Assembly: GCA_964639245.1 (NCBI GenBank)
Contig: CAZXCU010000001.1
Coordinates: 310,001-374,000, forward strand
Direction of reading: 5' to 3'
Length of the DNA stretch: 64,000 bases
Source of the DNA: SB15 sp964639245
Lineage (GTDB): Bacteria; Chloroflexota; Anaerolineae; Aggregatilineales; J027
In this document: piece by piece, positions 52,141 through 61,098 of the stretch
Position numbering within the stretch: position 1 is the stretch's first letter
Layout of the letters: the number at the start of each line of letters is the position of its first letter
Program-made: the position numbers and the translations under genes
Notes under the pieces: model-generated
Databases searched by the model: none
Told to the model about the DNA's origin: nothing
Seen by the model: the letters and a program-made list of their open reading frames with translations, nothing else

Positions 52141-52733
52141 CGTATCGTATCAAAAAGATGGGCTGGCACAACCACCCCCGCGAAATTTTCAAAAGACAAA
52201 TCGCGGAAGGTCAGCCTTAACCCTTGTTTCAACTGCTCAAAAACCGCCACATAGGATGATAAAATGCGCCGCGCTTGCTGGAGATTAAGCTGACTCAACA
52301 CATGGTCAATGGCTTCCGGCGTGCCTTCGACTTCGATAAAATTACCAAAGGGCATTTCATCCAAGACAATTTCTGTGTTCTCAAATTCGTAAGTAGTTCT
52401 GAATTTTTCATAAACTAACTGGACTTCTAGCCCAAGTTTTCGGAAAATAGAATCCATGACATCAAAATCCGCTACTTCGGTTTCGAGTTCGAGCAAGGTG
52501 CGGGTTTGTGAGGAGAGTTGTAGGGCTTCACCTTTGAAGGTCACTCTGGCACGGCTGTCCTGCCGCAAACGCAAGACTGATTTTTGACGGTAGAGCGCTT
52601 GGTCTGGCGTATCGTAACGCAAATTACGCTCAAAAATGCGGGGTTTGGTACAAACCGCACCGAGTTTCTCTAAGTGGTGCTGGATCGATTGTAGGTCAGC
52701 GACGTAAATTTTCACTTCAGTTTCAGTAGACAT
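52137..52733 (-). CDS. CYTH-domain protein (class IV adenylate cyclase/triphosphatase family)
   Basis: The 198-residue protein has the ExExK signature near the N-terminus (ETEVKI), then RLRQDSRARVTFKGE, LELETEV and the late acidic LDEMPFGNFIEVEG. CYTH tunnels bind triphosphates with Mg and act as CyaB-type cyclase, thiamine- or tripolyphosphatase; the substrate cannot be chosen here. The start must be close to ATG 52733 since the signature is at residues 4-8. The start lies only 5 bases from the divergent 52739 gene. Confidence 0.88.
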   Translation of the reverse strand: MSTETEVKIYVADLQSIQHHLEKLGAVCTKPRIFERNLRYDTPDQALYRQKSVLRLRQDSRARVTFKGEALQLSSQTRTLLELETEVADFDVMDSIFRKLGLEVQLVYEKFRTTYEFENTEIVLDEMPFGNFIEVEGTPEAIDHVLSQLNLQQARRILSSYVAVFEQLKQGLRLTFRDLSFENFAGVVVPAHLFDTIR

Positions 52734-52738
52734 AGGCC

Positions 52739-53308
52739 ATGAATCAACTTGATTTTCCTCGTCCCCGTAAGTATAACCCAGATTGGGGTTTGATCATCCT
52801 CACCGGCGTAGTGGCATTGCTGGTGGTCATTTTTGCGGGGATATTAATTACCCAAGTCTCCAGCGCGTTTGAAGGCGACCCTTCTCCAACACCCCTCCCC
52901 AGTAAAACGCCTTTCCCCGAACCTCCCGCTGCCTATGCTTTGCAGGTGCAGCATCGCGGAACGTGGGTTATGCGCGTGACCATCAGCGCACCGGGCATGG
53001 AAACGCGGGTGTATGAAAGTTCTGGGGAAGGGGTGGATGTGACCCTACCCTATTATCAGGCCGGGCCAAATGAAAATGTGGCGGTGGAAGGTCAGTTTAT
53101 CATTTATGTGACCTATCCAGTCTTTGATGGCACAGGAGAAACAAATACTGGCACCCGCGAATATGGCTCGCATAAGGATTATGTGGATGCCATGAACAGC
53201 AATCATTACATGTTGTATGATGAACAGCACCAATATTTGTTCATCCGTGACGAAATGGAACTGATGACCCGTTATCAAGAGTTGCCCCGCACCGTCTGGC
53301 AGCCATAA
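52739..53308 (+). CDS. Membrane-anchored extracytoplasmic protein, unknown
   Basis: The 189-residue protein has a short cytoplasmic head, one membrane helix (about 17-41), a proline/threonine linker (SPTPLPSKTPFPEPP), and a beta-rich extracytoplasmic domain (75-189). There is no recognisable family. The ribosome site is weak (ATAGG), and its upstream DNA is the CYTH coding region. Confidence 0.65.
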   Translation: MNQLDFPRPRKYNPDWGLIILTGVVALLVVIFAGILITQVSSAFEGDPSPTPLPSKTPFPEPPAAYALQVQHRGTWVMRVTISAPGMETRVYESSGEGVDVTLPYYQAGPNENVAVEGQFIIYVTYPVFDGTGETNTGTREYGSHKDYVDAMNSNHYMLYDEQHQYLFIRDEMELMTRYQELPRTVWQP

Positions 53309-53330
53309 AAAGAGGAATGGCTACCGGATG

Positions 53331-53379
53331 CCCTCCCCAATGCTTCGGGGAGGGTGGGGTCAAAAAATATCCCCAAAAC
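53331..53379. repeat. Hairpin and copy 1 of a dispersed GGGTGGGGTCA...ATATCCCC repeat
   Basis: CCCTCCCC and GGGGAGGG form an 8-bp stem at 53331-53354. It runs into GGGTGGGGTCA, then A-rich, ATATCCCCAAAA at 53352-53379, which matches 59768-59795 at 26 of 28 positions. It sits between convergent genes and may help end the pot operon transcript. Confidence 0.6.
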
Positions 53380-53394
53380 AAGATTGTCTGCAAA

Positions 53395-54186
53395 TTAATC
53401 TTCGCTGGTCATGGCGGTAAACCGATAGGCCAGCAAAATCGGAATGAAAGTGACGGTAATTACGAACACCGCCGCCACATTGGTTACGGGACGGTCACGC
53501 GGACGGGTCAGCCGATTCAAAATCCAGATGGGCAGGGTTTCTTGTCCGGCATCGGCGGTAAAAGTCGTAACGACAATTTCATCGAAGGACAGCGCAAACG
53601 CCAGCATTGCCCCTGCCAGAAGCGCTGTGGCGATATGCGGCAGCACAATATACACAAAGGTCTGAAAAGAAGATGCGCCCAAGTCCATCGACGCTTCAAT
53701 CTGGCTGTAGGCGGTGCGGCGAAAACGCGCAATCACATTGTTATAGACGGTCACAATGCAAAAAGTCGCATGGCTGACCACAATTGACCAGAAACCAAAA
53801 CTCAACCCTACCTCATTAATTGCGGAACGCAAGGCAATCCCGGTGACAATGCCGGGCAGGGCAATCGGCAGGATAATAAGCAGCGACACGGCCTCGCGCC
53901 CGAAAAATTGGCTGCGATACAACGCGGCGGCGGCAAGCGTGCCTAAAACCATTGCCATTCCAGTAGCCGCACCCGCAACCTGCAAGGACAGCCACATGGA
54001 ATCCCGAAAACTTTGGTTTTCCCATGTGATTTCAAACCATTTGAGGGTGAAACCACTGGGGGGAAATTCAAACGCTGCGGTATCCGTGGAGGTGGAATAC
54101 AGAATAATCAGCAGAACCGGAAAATGCAGGAACAAAATCACGGCGGCGGCGGCTAATTTTAACAGGGGAGAAGCATTAGAGCGCAT
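53395..54186 (-). CDS. potC: Spermidine/putrescine ABC transporter permease, PotC type
   Basis: The 263-residue membrane protein has six helices and the EAA-like loop EASMDLGASSFQTFVYIVLP that docks on PotA. Its N-terminal helix and FPPSGFTLKWF stretch are typical of PotC. It overlaps potB by 11 bases and is the last gene of the operon. Confidence 0.92.
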   Translation of the reverse strand: MRSNASPLLKLAAAAVILFLHFPVLLIILYSTSTDTAAFEFPPSGFTLKWFEITWENQSFRDSMWLSLQVAGAATGMAMVLGTLAAAALYRSQFFGREAVSLLIILPIALPGIVTGIALRSAINEVGLSFGFWSIVVSHATFCIVTVYNNVIARFRRTAYSQIEASMDLGASSFQTFVYIVLPHIATALLAGAMLAFALSFDEIVVTTFTADAGQETLPIWILNRLTRPRDRPVTNVAAVFVITVTFIPILLAYRFTAMTSED

Positions 54187-55117
54187 CGAACGCTCCTAAC
54201 CGTTTGGCAATTGTCAAATAAATGAGCATGATGACCACTGAAACCATCGTAAACGCGGCGGAAAGCGGAAAATTGTAGGTGAGGTTAGCGGATACTGCCG
54301 GGCCGATATAGTAAGCCGAATTGCCGATGACCCGCGCTACAATATAATCGCCAAGTGTGAGCGAAAAGGTAAAAATTGAACCCGCTACCACACCCGGAAA
54401 TGCCAACGGCAAAATCACCCGTCGGAAGGTGTATCCGGGACGCGCTCCTAAATCGCTGGAGGCATCAATGAGAGATTTGGGGACTCGTTCCAGTGCGGCA
54501 TGAATCGGCAAAATCATATAGGGCAGCCAGAGATAGACAAAAATGAGGAACATGCCGAGATAAGTGCTCGCCAGCGATGAGCCTGACCCGCCAATATAGG
54601 GCAAATCCACCACCCATTCAACGATCGATTCAAGACCAAGCTGTTCCAAAATACTGTTGATGACCCCTTCTTTGACCAGAATCAAGCGCCACGCATATAC
54701 CCGCACCAGATAACTTGACCAGAGCGGCAGCATGACGGCTAAATATAAAATGCCTTTCATGCGGCGGTTGGCGAAACGTGCCATGTAGTACGCGAGGGGG
54801 AAGGCCAGCATTCCACAGGCAATCGTCACGGCGGCAGACATATACAGGGTACGTTCAATGACATCAATATTGGCGGGGGTGAACAGTTCTTCGTAGGTGG
54901 TGAGCGAAAATTCCTCTTTTAACTGCGGAAAGCCCATCGCATCCGGTGCAAGGTAGTAAAAACTTTGTACCAGCAACGCCGCCAGCGAGCCAATATACAC
55001 CACCAGCAGCCATGCCAACGGTGGAAGCAGCAGCAAAAAAACGCTTAGTCCGGGATGCTGATAGAAAAAGTTGGCAATGCGCCGCAGGAGGGTCGGTTTA
55101 CGGACAATACTCGCCAT
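54176..55117 (-). CDS. potB: Spermidine/putrescine ABC transporter permease, PotB type
   Basis: The 313-residue membrane permease partner of PotC, with helices from about 25 to 305 and the EAA-like loop DASSDLGARPGYTFRRVILP. LPLWSSYLVRVYAWRLIL is typical of PotB/PotH. GGAGG is 8 bases before the ATG, inside the end of potA. Confidence 0.92.
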   Translation of the reverse strand: MASIVRKPTLLRRIANFFYQHPGLSVFLLLLPPLAWLLVVYIGSLAALLVQSFYYLAPDAMGFPQLKEEFSLTTYEELFTPANIDVIERTLYMSAAVTIACGMLAFPLAYYMARFANRRMKGILYLAVMLPLWSSYLVRVYAWRLILVKEGVINSILEQLGLESIVEWVVDLPYIGGSGSSLASTYLGMFLIFVYLWLPYMILPIHAALERVPKSLIDASSDLGARPGYTFRRVILPLAFPGVVAGSIFTFSLTLGDYIVARVIGNSAYYIGPAVSANLTYNFPLSAAFTMVSVVIMLIYLTIAKRLGAFDAL

Positions 55118-55120
55118 CGG

Positions 55121-56167
55121 CTAGTCCTCCGTGTTGATGATGGAACGGTGATAGGTTTTTTGCCAGATGAGCTTCACTGGACGACCCCGTGCAGCGACCA
55201 CCTCTAAGGACGATTCCTCCAAATTTTGCTGCACCACGTTCATATCTACCCCGTCACCAATTTCAATCAGGTAGCGGGTGTTGACCCCTAGATAAATGAC
55301 ATCGCGGACAGTCCCATTCACGCTGTACGTATCTGCCGAAACAGGGGCATCAGGGGCAGAAATACGAATTTTTTCGGGGCGAATCGAGAAAGAGGCCGCC
55401 GAACCGGTAATTTTTTCGGCTGCTGCCCCGCTTAAAATATTAGAAATCCCTACAAAGCTAGCCACAAAACTCGTTTTGGGCTGTTCGTACACTTCGGAGG
55501 GTGTGCCGACCTGCTCAATTTTGCCATGATTAAATACGGCAAGGCGGTCACTCATCGTGAGGGCTTCTTCTTGGTCGTGGGTGACGTAGATAAATGTGAT
55601 CCCGACGCGCTGTTGAATAGACTTTAGTTCAATCTGCATCTGCTGGCGGAGTTTGAGGTCAAGTGCGCCCAAGGGTTCATCCAACAGGAGGACTCGTGGA
55701 TGGTTGACCAATGCCCGTGCAAGTGCCACCCGCTGCCGCTGCCCGCCGGAAAGCTGCGAAGGTTTGCGTTTTTCCATCCCGCTTAACCGCACCATGTCCA
55801 ACATTTCAGTCACCCGTGCCTGACGTTCTTGGCGGGGAATGCCTTTAATCATCAGACCATAGGCGACATTTTGCCCAACCGTCATATGCGGGAACAGCGC
55901 GTAATCCTGAAAGACGGTGTTGACATCGCGCTCGTAGGGCGGAAGTTTGGAGACTTCCTGCCCATAGAGCTTAATTTCACCAGAGGACGGATGTTCAAAC
56001 CCCGCAATCAGACGTAAGCAGGTGGTTTTGCCTGACCCCGACGGGCCAAGCAAGGAAAAAAATTCTTTGTCGTAAATATCAAGGTTCAGGCGGTCAACCG
56101 CTTTTACGTCCCCAAAATGGCGGGAAACTTCCGTAAAGCGAATGGCAACCTCTGGCTGCTTGTTCAT
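55121..56167 (-). CDS. potA: Spermidine/putrescine ABC transporter ATPase
   Basis: The 348-residue ABC ATPase has Walker A GPSGSGKTT, signature LSGGQRQRVALARAL, Walker B VLLLDEPLGALDL and the switch His in YVTHDQ. A C-terminal TOBE-type domain (from about 235) fits the polyamine/spermidine group. It powers uptake by the PotBC permease with the binding protein encoded upstream. Confidence 0.95.
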   Translation of the reverse strand: MNKQPEVAIRFTEVSRHFGDVKAVDRLNLDIYDKEFFSLLGPSGSGKTTCLRLIAGFEHPSSGEIKLYGQEVSKLPPYERDVNTVFQDYALFPHMTVGQNVAYGLMIKGIPRQERQARVTEMLDMVRLSGMEKRKPSQLSGGQRQRVALARALVNHPRVLLLDEPLGALDLKLRQQMQIELKSIQQRVGITFIYVTHDQEEALTMSDRLAVFNHGKIEQVGTPSEVYEQPKTSFVASFVGISNILSGAAAEKITGSAASFSIRPEKIRISAPDAPVSADTYSVNGTVRDVIYLGVNTRYLIEIGDGVDMNVVQQNLEESSLEVVAARGRPVKLIWQKTYHRSIINTED

Positions 56168-56173
56168 AAGTTC

Positions 56174-57610
56174 CTACGAATTCTTAATCATGACATGCTT
56201 GGTAATGCGGTAATCGTTGACGGCTTCTGCCGAGAGATCCTTGCCAAAGCCGGATTGTTTGAAACCACCGTGCGGTGTTTCGGAAGTCAACGGAATGTGG
56301 TCGTTGATCCAGACGGTGCCAAATTCCAATTCACTAGAAATTCGCATCGCCCGCCCGATGTCATTTGTCCATAGGGAAGCGGCTAATCCGTACAGCACAT
56401 CGTTGCCCAGATGGATGGCTTCAGCTTCATTATTGAAGGAGTTGATGGTCAGCACCGGGCCAAAAACTTCTTTCTGGATGATTTCCGATTTCTGGTCAGC
56501 GTCCGCAATCACGGTGGGTTCAAAATAGTACCCGCCTTCATAACCGGAGGGGATACCACCGCCTGTTAGGATTTTTGCGCCGTCGGCTTTGGCACGTTCG
56601 ACAAACCCCTGCACCCGTTCGCGCTGGGTGGCAGAAATCAGTGGCCCCATCGCGGCCCCGTCATCAAAGGGCAGGCCAAGTTGAACGCTCCGCATGGCTT
56701 CCACCAAGGCTTCTTCGACTTGTTTCCGACGGCTGTTTTCCACATAAACGCGGGTTGAAGCAGTGCAATCCTGTCCGGTGTTGAACGTGGCAGTTAAGGC
56801 GGCAATCGCGGCAACCCGTTCGACATCCACATCGTCAAAAACGATAAACGGCGCTTTGCCGCCCAATTCAAGATGCACCCGCTTAAGGGTTTCGGCAGCC
56901 GTTTGCATGATTTTTTTGCCGGTACCCGTTGAACCCGTTAAGCTGACCATGCGAACATCGGGATGTTCAACCAGCGCTTGCCCGGTATCATTCCCGCCCG
57001 TCACAATATTGACCACCCCATCAGGAATCCCGGCTTCTTGAATGAGTTCCGCCAGCATGAGTGTGGTTAAAGGGGTGGATGGGGCAGGTTTGAGGACAAT
57101 TGTACATCCGGCAGCTAAGGCAGGGCCGATTTTCCAGATTCCCATCATCAGGGGGTAATTCCACGGGGTAATTTGCCCGACCACCCCCACAGGTTCCCGC
57201 CGATAAATGGAGGTGTAGCCCTTCATATATTCGCCGGAAGTATAGCCGTGGGTATCGCGGGCAGCAGAGGCAAAAAAGCGCAGATTGTCCACACTAAAAG
57301 GCAAATCTGCCCCCAAACTGACCATGCCATAGGGTTTGCCCGTATTTTCAGATTCTAACCGCGCAAAATCTTCGGCTTTGGCTTGGAGCAAATCCGCCAA
57401 TTTCCAGAGAGCAACCGAACGTTCCGCCGGAGTCAATTTTGACCAACGCCCATCATAAAAGGCTGTATGGGCTGCCTGCACTGCTTGGTGGACTTCCTCA
57501 CGGCTGGCATCCACCACTTCAGCAATTTTTTGCCCATTGGCGGGGTTTTCAATCGCCATGCGACGCGCTCCGTCTGCCCAGCGACCATTAATCCATAATT
57601 TGTAATCCAT
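56174..57610 (-). CDS. Aldehyde dehydrogenase, likely gamma-aminobutyraldehyde/betaine-aldehyde type
   Basis: The 478-residue NAD-dependent enzyme oxidises an aldehyde to its acid. The catalytic cysteine is C282 (FNTGQDCTAS) and the general base E248 (LELGGKAPF), at the usual 34-residue spacing; FGPVLTI near 380 closes the family pattern. Position inside the polyamine import operon points to the putrescine-to-GABA step (aminobutyraldehyde), but substrate choice is inferred. Confidence 0.9.
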   Translation of the reverse strand: MDYKLWINGRWADGARRMAIENPANGQKIAEVVDASREEVHQAVQAAHTAFYDGRWSKLTPAERSVALWKLADLLQAKAEDFARLESENTGKPYGMVSLGADLPFSVDNLRFFASAARDTHGYTSGEYMKGYTSIYRREPVGVVGQITPWNYPLMMGIWKIGPALAAGCTIVLKPAPSTPLTTLMLAELIQEAGIPDGVVNIVTGGNDTGQALVEHPDVRMVSLTGSTGTGKKIMQTAAETLKRVHLELGGKAPFIVFDDVDVERVAAIAALTATFNTGQDCTASTRVYVENSRRKQVEEALVEAMRSVQLGLPFDDGAAMGPLISATQRERVQGFVERAKADGAKILTGGGIPSGYEGGYYFEPTVIADADQKSEIIQKEVFGPVLTINSFNNEAEAIHLGNDVLYGLAASLWTNDIGRAMRISSELEFGTVWINDHIPLTSETPHGGFKQSGFGKDLSAEAVNDYRITKHVMIKNS

Positions 57611-57627
57611 AGGTCTGTTTTTCCTGT

Positions 57628-57659
57628 AAAAAAATAAAAAGGGGATGTCTAACTCCCCT
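57628..57659 (-). terminator. Intrinsic terminator between potD and the aldehyde dehydrogenase
   Basis: On the minus strand AGGGGA, an 8-base loop and TCCCCT are followed by TTTTATTTTTTT. It lies after potD and before the downstream pot genes, so it probably sets a higher level of binding protein. Confidence 0.82.
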
Positions 57660-57669
57660 CACCCTCAAT

Positions 57670-57694
57670 CCCTCTCCCCGCTAAGGAGAGAGGG
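57670..57694. repeat. REP-like CCCTCTCC...GGAGAGAGGG hairpin
   Basis: An imperfect stem between potD and the dehydrogenase, resembling the hairpin at 27909-27932. Probably a dispersed intergenic repeat. Confidence 0.45.
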
Positions 57695-57720
57695 ACTTTT
57701 AAATCGTATCCGTTAAGGGA

Positions 57721-58878
57721 TTACCGACCACCAATAACCGCAATATAGCTTGTGACCCATTCATAGTAGGGGACACAGGCTTCACCGCGATCATCGCCGC
57801 AGTTGGCAACGGGCGTGCGCCAGAAGGAGATTTTGTCAAAGTTTTCAAAGCCGTTGATCGTGCAGCCTTCTGCGCCCAACAATTCATTGCCTTCGCAAGC
57901 GGCAGGCACGGATGGTACAGAACCGAACCACGCGGCTAAATCGCCTTGCAGTTTGGGGTTGAGCGAGTGTTCCAGCCACAGATAAGCACAATTGGGGTGC
58001 GGCGCATCAACGTGCATCATGGTGGTGTCTGCCCAGCCGGTTGCCCCTTCTTGGGGGATGACACTGGCAATCGGTTGTTCGGCAGCGACCAGCAAATTAA
58101 CCTGGAAAGGCCATGAGCTGGAAGCGGCAATACCTTCGTTGGTGAAGTCGTCAATTTGGATGAACGCATCGTGCCAGTAACGCGCAACGAGTTCACGCTG
58201 CTGGCGGAGCAAATCCAGCGCCGCATTGAACTGATCACGGTCAAGCGCGTAGGGGTCGGTAATGCCCAGTTCGGGGTTGTGGAATTTCAGGTACAGCGCG
58301 GCATCCGCAATGTAAATCGGGCCGTCGTAGGCTTGCACACGTCCGGCATTGGATTCACCATCGGGCAGTTCTTGCTCTTCAAACACCACGCTCCAACTGG
58401 TGGGCGCTTCGGGGAAAACTTCCGTGTTGTACATCAACACGTTTGCACCCCACTGATACGGGACACCATAGTGTTTGCCATCCACTGTGTGCCAAGGCGC
58501 TTCTTTCAAACGGTCATCCACACTTTCCCAACTAGGAATGCGGGACAGATCAATTTCTTGAACACGACCCCCTGCGACCAAACGCAAGCTGGCATCACCG
58601 GAGGCAGTTACGAGGTCAAATTGACCTTCGTTCATCAGCGCGACCATTTCGTCGGAGGTCGCGGCGGTTTTGACATTGACTTTGCAGCCAGTGGCTTCTT
58701 CAAAATCTGTTACCCAGTCAAAATTGGGGTCGGTTTCGCCCCGTTCAATGTAACCGGGCCACGCAACAATCGAAACTTCGCCTTCACCTTCTTGACGGTT
58801 GGGGGTTGACCCATACGCCAAGCTGATGGGCAGCGCTATCACCAGAACGACCACTAAAAGCAATACCTTTTTCAACAT
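57721..58878 (-). CDS. potD: Polyamine-binding periplasmic/extracytoplasmic protein, PotD type
   Basis: The 385-residue protein has a signal peptide (1-22, LLLVVVLVIALPISLAYG). EGEVSIVAWPGYIERGETDP, DLVTASGDASLRL and GKHYGVPYQWGANVLMYN are the pattern of PotD/PotF substrate-binding proteins. It should deliver spermidine or putrescine to PotBC. Four or more cysteines near the C-terminus (residues 320-375) could form disulfides. AAAGGAG is 5 bases before the ATG. It is the first gene of the operon. Confidence 0.92.
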   Translation of the reverse strand: MLKKVLLLVVVLVIALPISLAYGSTPNRQEGEGEVSIVAWPGYIERGETDPNFDWVTDFEEATGCKVNVKTAATSDEMVALMNEGQFDLVTASGDASLRLVAGGRVQEIDLSRIPSWESVDDRLKEAPWHTVDGKHYGVPYQWGANVLMYNTEVFPEAPTSWSVVFEEQELPDGESNAGRVQAYDGPIYIADAALYLKFHNPELGITDPYALDRDQFNAALDLLRQQRELVARYWHDAFIQIDDFTNEGIAASSSWPFQVNLLVAAEQPIASVIPQEGATGWADTTMMHVDAPHPNCAYLWLEHSLNPKLQGDLAAWFGSVPSVPAACEGNELLGAEGCTINGFENFDKISFWRTPVANCGDDRGEACVPYYEWVTSYIAVIGGR

Positions 58879-59089
58879 GAACTCCTTTGTGAGACTAAAA
58901 AATTTTAATCTGCTGCCTAATTATATAGTTCAGGACTTGCCTTGCAAAAAAGAGAAAACAAAATGTCAAATTGACTAAAAAAGGGTGTCCGAGCAGAAAC
59001 AGATTGATGAAAATTTGAATTTTAATCGCTTCTTAAGGTATCTATATGTCCTAGAGAATCCGATCAAATGAAGTAAAGGTGAGAATACC

Positions 59090-59659
59090 ATGTTGAAAAA
59101 AATCACTCTACTGATGCTGCTTTTGCTGCTCGCCGCCTGCGGGGGAGAAGACTCGGAAGAATCCGAGTCCAATTCTGATGCCGGAAACAATGAAGGGGAG
59201 GCTGCTACGCTTGTGCCGACAGTCGAAGTGCCTGAGCCGTCGGTGGATGCAGCGGCTTTGCCCGAAGGCACTTTTACAGTGCTGCTGACCGGACATTCAG
59301 AACAGGCCATTGAAGAAAATAAGATGGGGCAGGACAACCGCAACCAAGATGAGCATGTTTTAACTTTGGTAGACCGTTTTTCAGGGTTTGGGGTGACTCT
59401 GTATTTTCCATTTAATATTGAAGCCGGAACCTACCCCCTATCACCCTATATCCCAGCCCACAGCGAAGGACGGGTAAGTGCGACGGTGACCACCTTAGCA
59501 GCAGGCTTTTTTTATGCACAGGGGGGGGTCTTGATTGTTGATAGTGTGGAGAATGGCCTCATCACGGGACGCTTTTCCTTCACGTCGACTGTGGAATCGA
59601 GTGGGCGGATCTACAACGCGCAGGGCGGGTTTAACAAAATTCCACTGAAGGCTGATTAG
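59090..59659 (+). CDS. Lipoprotein of unknown function
   Basis: The 189-residue protein has a lipobox signal peptide (LLLLLLAACGGE, lipidated C17), an acidic linker (EDSEESESNSD) and a beta-rich domain of about 120 residues. The domain has no motif I recognise. AAAGGTGAG precedes the ATG. It stands alone, divergent from potD, with 211 bases of AT-rich spacer. Confidence 0.75.
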   Translation: MLKKITLLMLLLLLAACGGEDSEESESNSDAGNNEGEAATLVPTVEVPEPSVDAAALPEGTFTVLLTGHSEQAIEENKMGQDNRNQDEHVLTLVDRFSGFGVTLYFPFNIEAGTYPLSPYIPAHSEGRVSATVTTLAAGFFYAQGGVLIVDSVENGLITGRFSFTSTVESSGRIYNAQGGFNKIPLKAD

Positions 59660-59767
59660 GATAGTCACACCAGATTTATAGTGATAAGGTGGGTATCATT
59701 CGCACATATTTCTGTGGGATGACCCGCCTGTAATCTATCCTCAGTGCATCGGGAACAAATAGGGATT

Positions 59768-59795
59768 GGGTGGGGTCACAAAATATCCCCAAAAA
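59768..59795. repeat. Copy 2 of the GGGTGGGGTCA...ATATCCCC repeat
   Basis: Matches 53352-53379 at 26 of 28 positions, in a 268-base spacer that otherwise holds only AT-rich sequence and short palindromes. Confidence 0.6.
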
Positions 59796-59927
59796 ACTAT
59801 TTTGCCTAAGGCGAGCTGTGTAATATAAAAATACCATAAAAATTATTTGTTTTTATTAGCTTTTGTAGACTTTTATGTAGAAACATCTTATAGTATAGAT
59901 AGAACGCGACTTGGTGGAGGGTATTGA

Positions 59928-60257
59928 GTGAACAGGCAGGAACCCCTGAGTCCTTTGGAAATAGACATTGTGCGGGGCGAAAATGTTAAAGCCCTTGAAA
60001 TTCGCTTTCACCACCGGAACTTGAGTATCCGGGCTGAGTTTGACAGTGACAAATTGCGGCTTATTGGGGAGAACGAGCGCGCCGGAATCGAATATACCTT
60101 GCTCGGATTTTTGATGATTTTGAACACCATTGTTGAAAACGCAGAGACCCCACAACATAACGGGATTCCCTTGTCGAAATCGGGCATGATTGTGACCAAA
60201 AAAATGAATGAGGTCTTGCTCGAATTGGAGCTTTTGAACTATCAATCTATAGAATAA
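59928..60257 (+). CDS. Unrecognised 109-residue protein
   Basis: A soluble alpha/beta protein starting MNRQEPLSPLEIDIVRGENVKALEIRF when GTG 59928 is used; GGAGG is 8 bases before it. A central amphipathic helix (YTLLGFLMILNTIVENAE) and polar tail are visible. No family is recognised. It precedes the sugar-acid cluster by 54 bases. Confidence 0.6.
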   Translation: MNRQEPLSPLEIDIVRGENVKALEIRFHHRNLSIRAEFDSDKLRLIGENERAGIEYTLLGFLMILNTIVENAETPQHNGIPLSKSGMIVTKKMNEVLLELELLNYQSIE

Positions 60258-60311
60258 GCAGGGTGGGTGCGTTATAAAGTAGGCATGGTTCTTTCAATAA
60301 GGATGTAGAAC

Positions 60312-60938
60312 ATGTCGATTGTCGAAATTTTGAGTCAGCAGCGTTTGACTGCGATTATCCGTTTACCTGTTATCCGTCATCCCGTTGAACTGGCTCGCGC
60401 TTTTTCTGAAGGGGGCATCAAAGTTCTCGAATTTACGTTGACCAGCGAAGGTGCATTGGAAGCCGTGACCCTCGTGAAAGAAAGTTTGCCCGATTTAACC
60501 GTCGGGGTCGGGTCAGCGACAAACCTCGCGCACGTCTACGCCGCGATTGATGCTGGCACCGATTTTATCGTTTCCCCTGTAACCAAGCCCCATATGATTG
60601 AACTCTGTAAAACCGCCGGCATTGCGGTGATGCCGGGTGCGTTCACCCCGACAGAAATTTTGCACGCGGCAGAATTGGGGGCAGATGTCGTCAAAGTATT
60701 TTCTGTCCGTTCCTTAGGCCCAAATTATATTAAAGATATTCTCGCACCGATGCCGCACCTCAAATTGATGCCAACCGGTGGGATCGATTTAACGAACATT
60801 CAGGATTATCTGAGAGCAGGTGTGCTTGCCGTAGGAGTCGGTGGGAATTTAATCAATCAGGCCGCGATTGAAGCGGAAGATTGGGAAAAAGTGACCGAAA
60901 TTGCCCGTGAGTATACGGCTGCGATCGCTTCTGTGTAG
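60312..60938 (+). CDS. KDPG/KHG aldolase family protein
   Basis: The 208-residue class I aldolase splits 2-keto-3-deoxy-6-phosphogluconate or a similar keto-acid into pyruvate and an aldehyde. The Schiff-base lysine is K128 (DVVKVFSV) and the active-site Glu is E40 (KVLEFTLTS); VGVGSATN and the phosphate site PTGGID follow the Eda pattern. The position in a cluster with an oxidoreductase, a ROK kinase and an FAD enzyme suggests a sugar-acid pathway. AAGGAT precedes the ATG. Confidence 0.85.
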   Translation: MSIVEILSQQRLTAIIRLPVIRHPVELARAFSEGGIKVLEFTLTSEGALEAVTLVKESLPDLTVGVGSATNLAHVYAAIDAGTDFIVSPVTKPHMIELCKTAGIAVMPGAFTPTEILHAAELGADVVKVFSVRSLGPNYIKDILAPMPHLKLMPTGGIDLTNIQDYLRAGVLAVGVGGNLINQAAIEAEDWEKVTEIAREYTAAIASV

Positions 60939-61098
60939 TTTTTTTACTGTCATGGCGGTGGGAGACTTTACTTCCACTGCCATCAATCCACCGCTTTTCA
61001 TCAAAATTAAAAAATTTGAGAATTTGCAAAAACCCAGTATAATTTTTGAATATTAAAAGTACGAACATTTGGATATATGGATTTAGGAGACGATTCTG

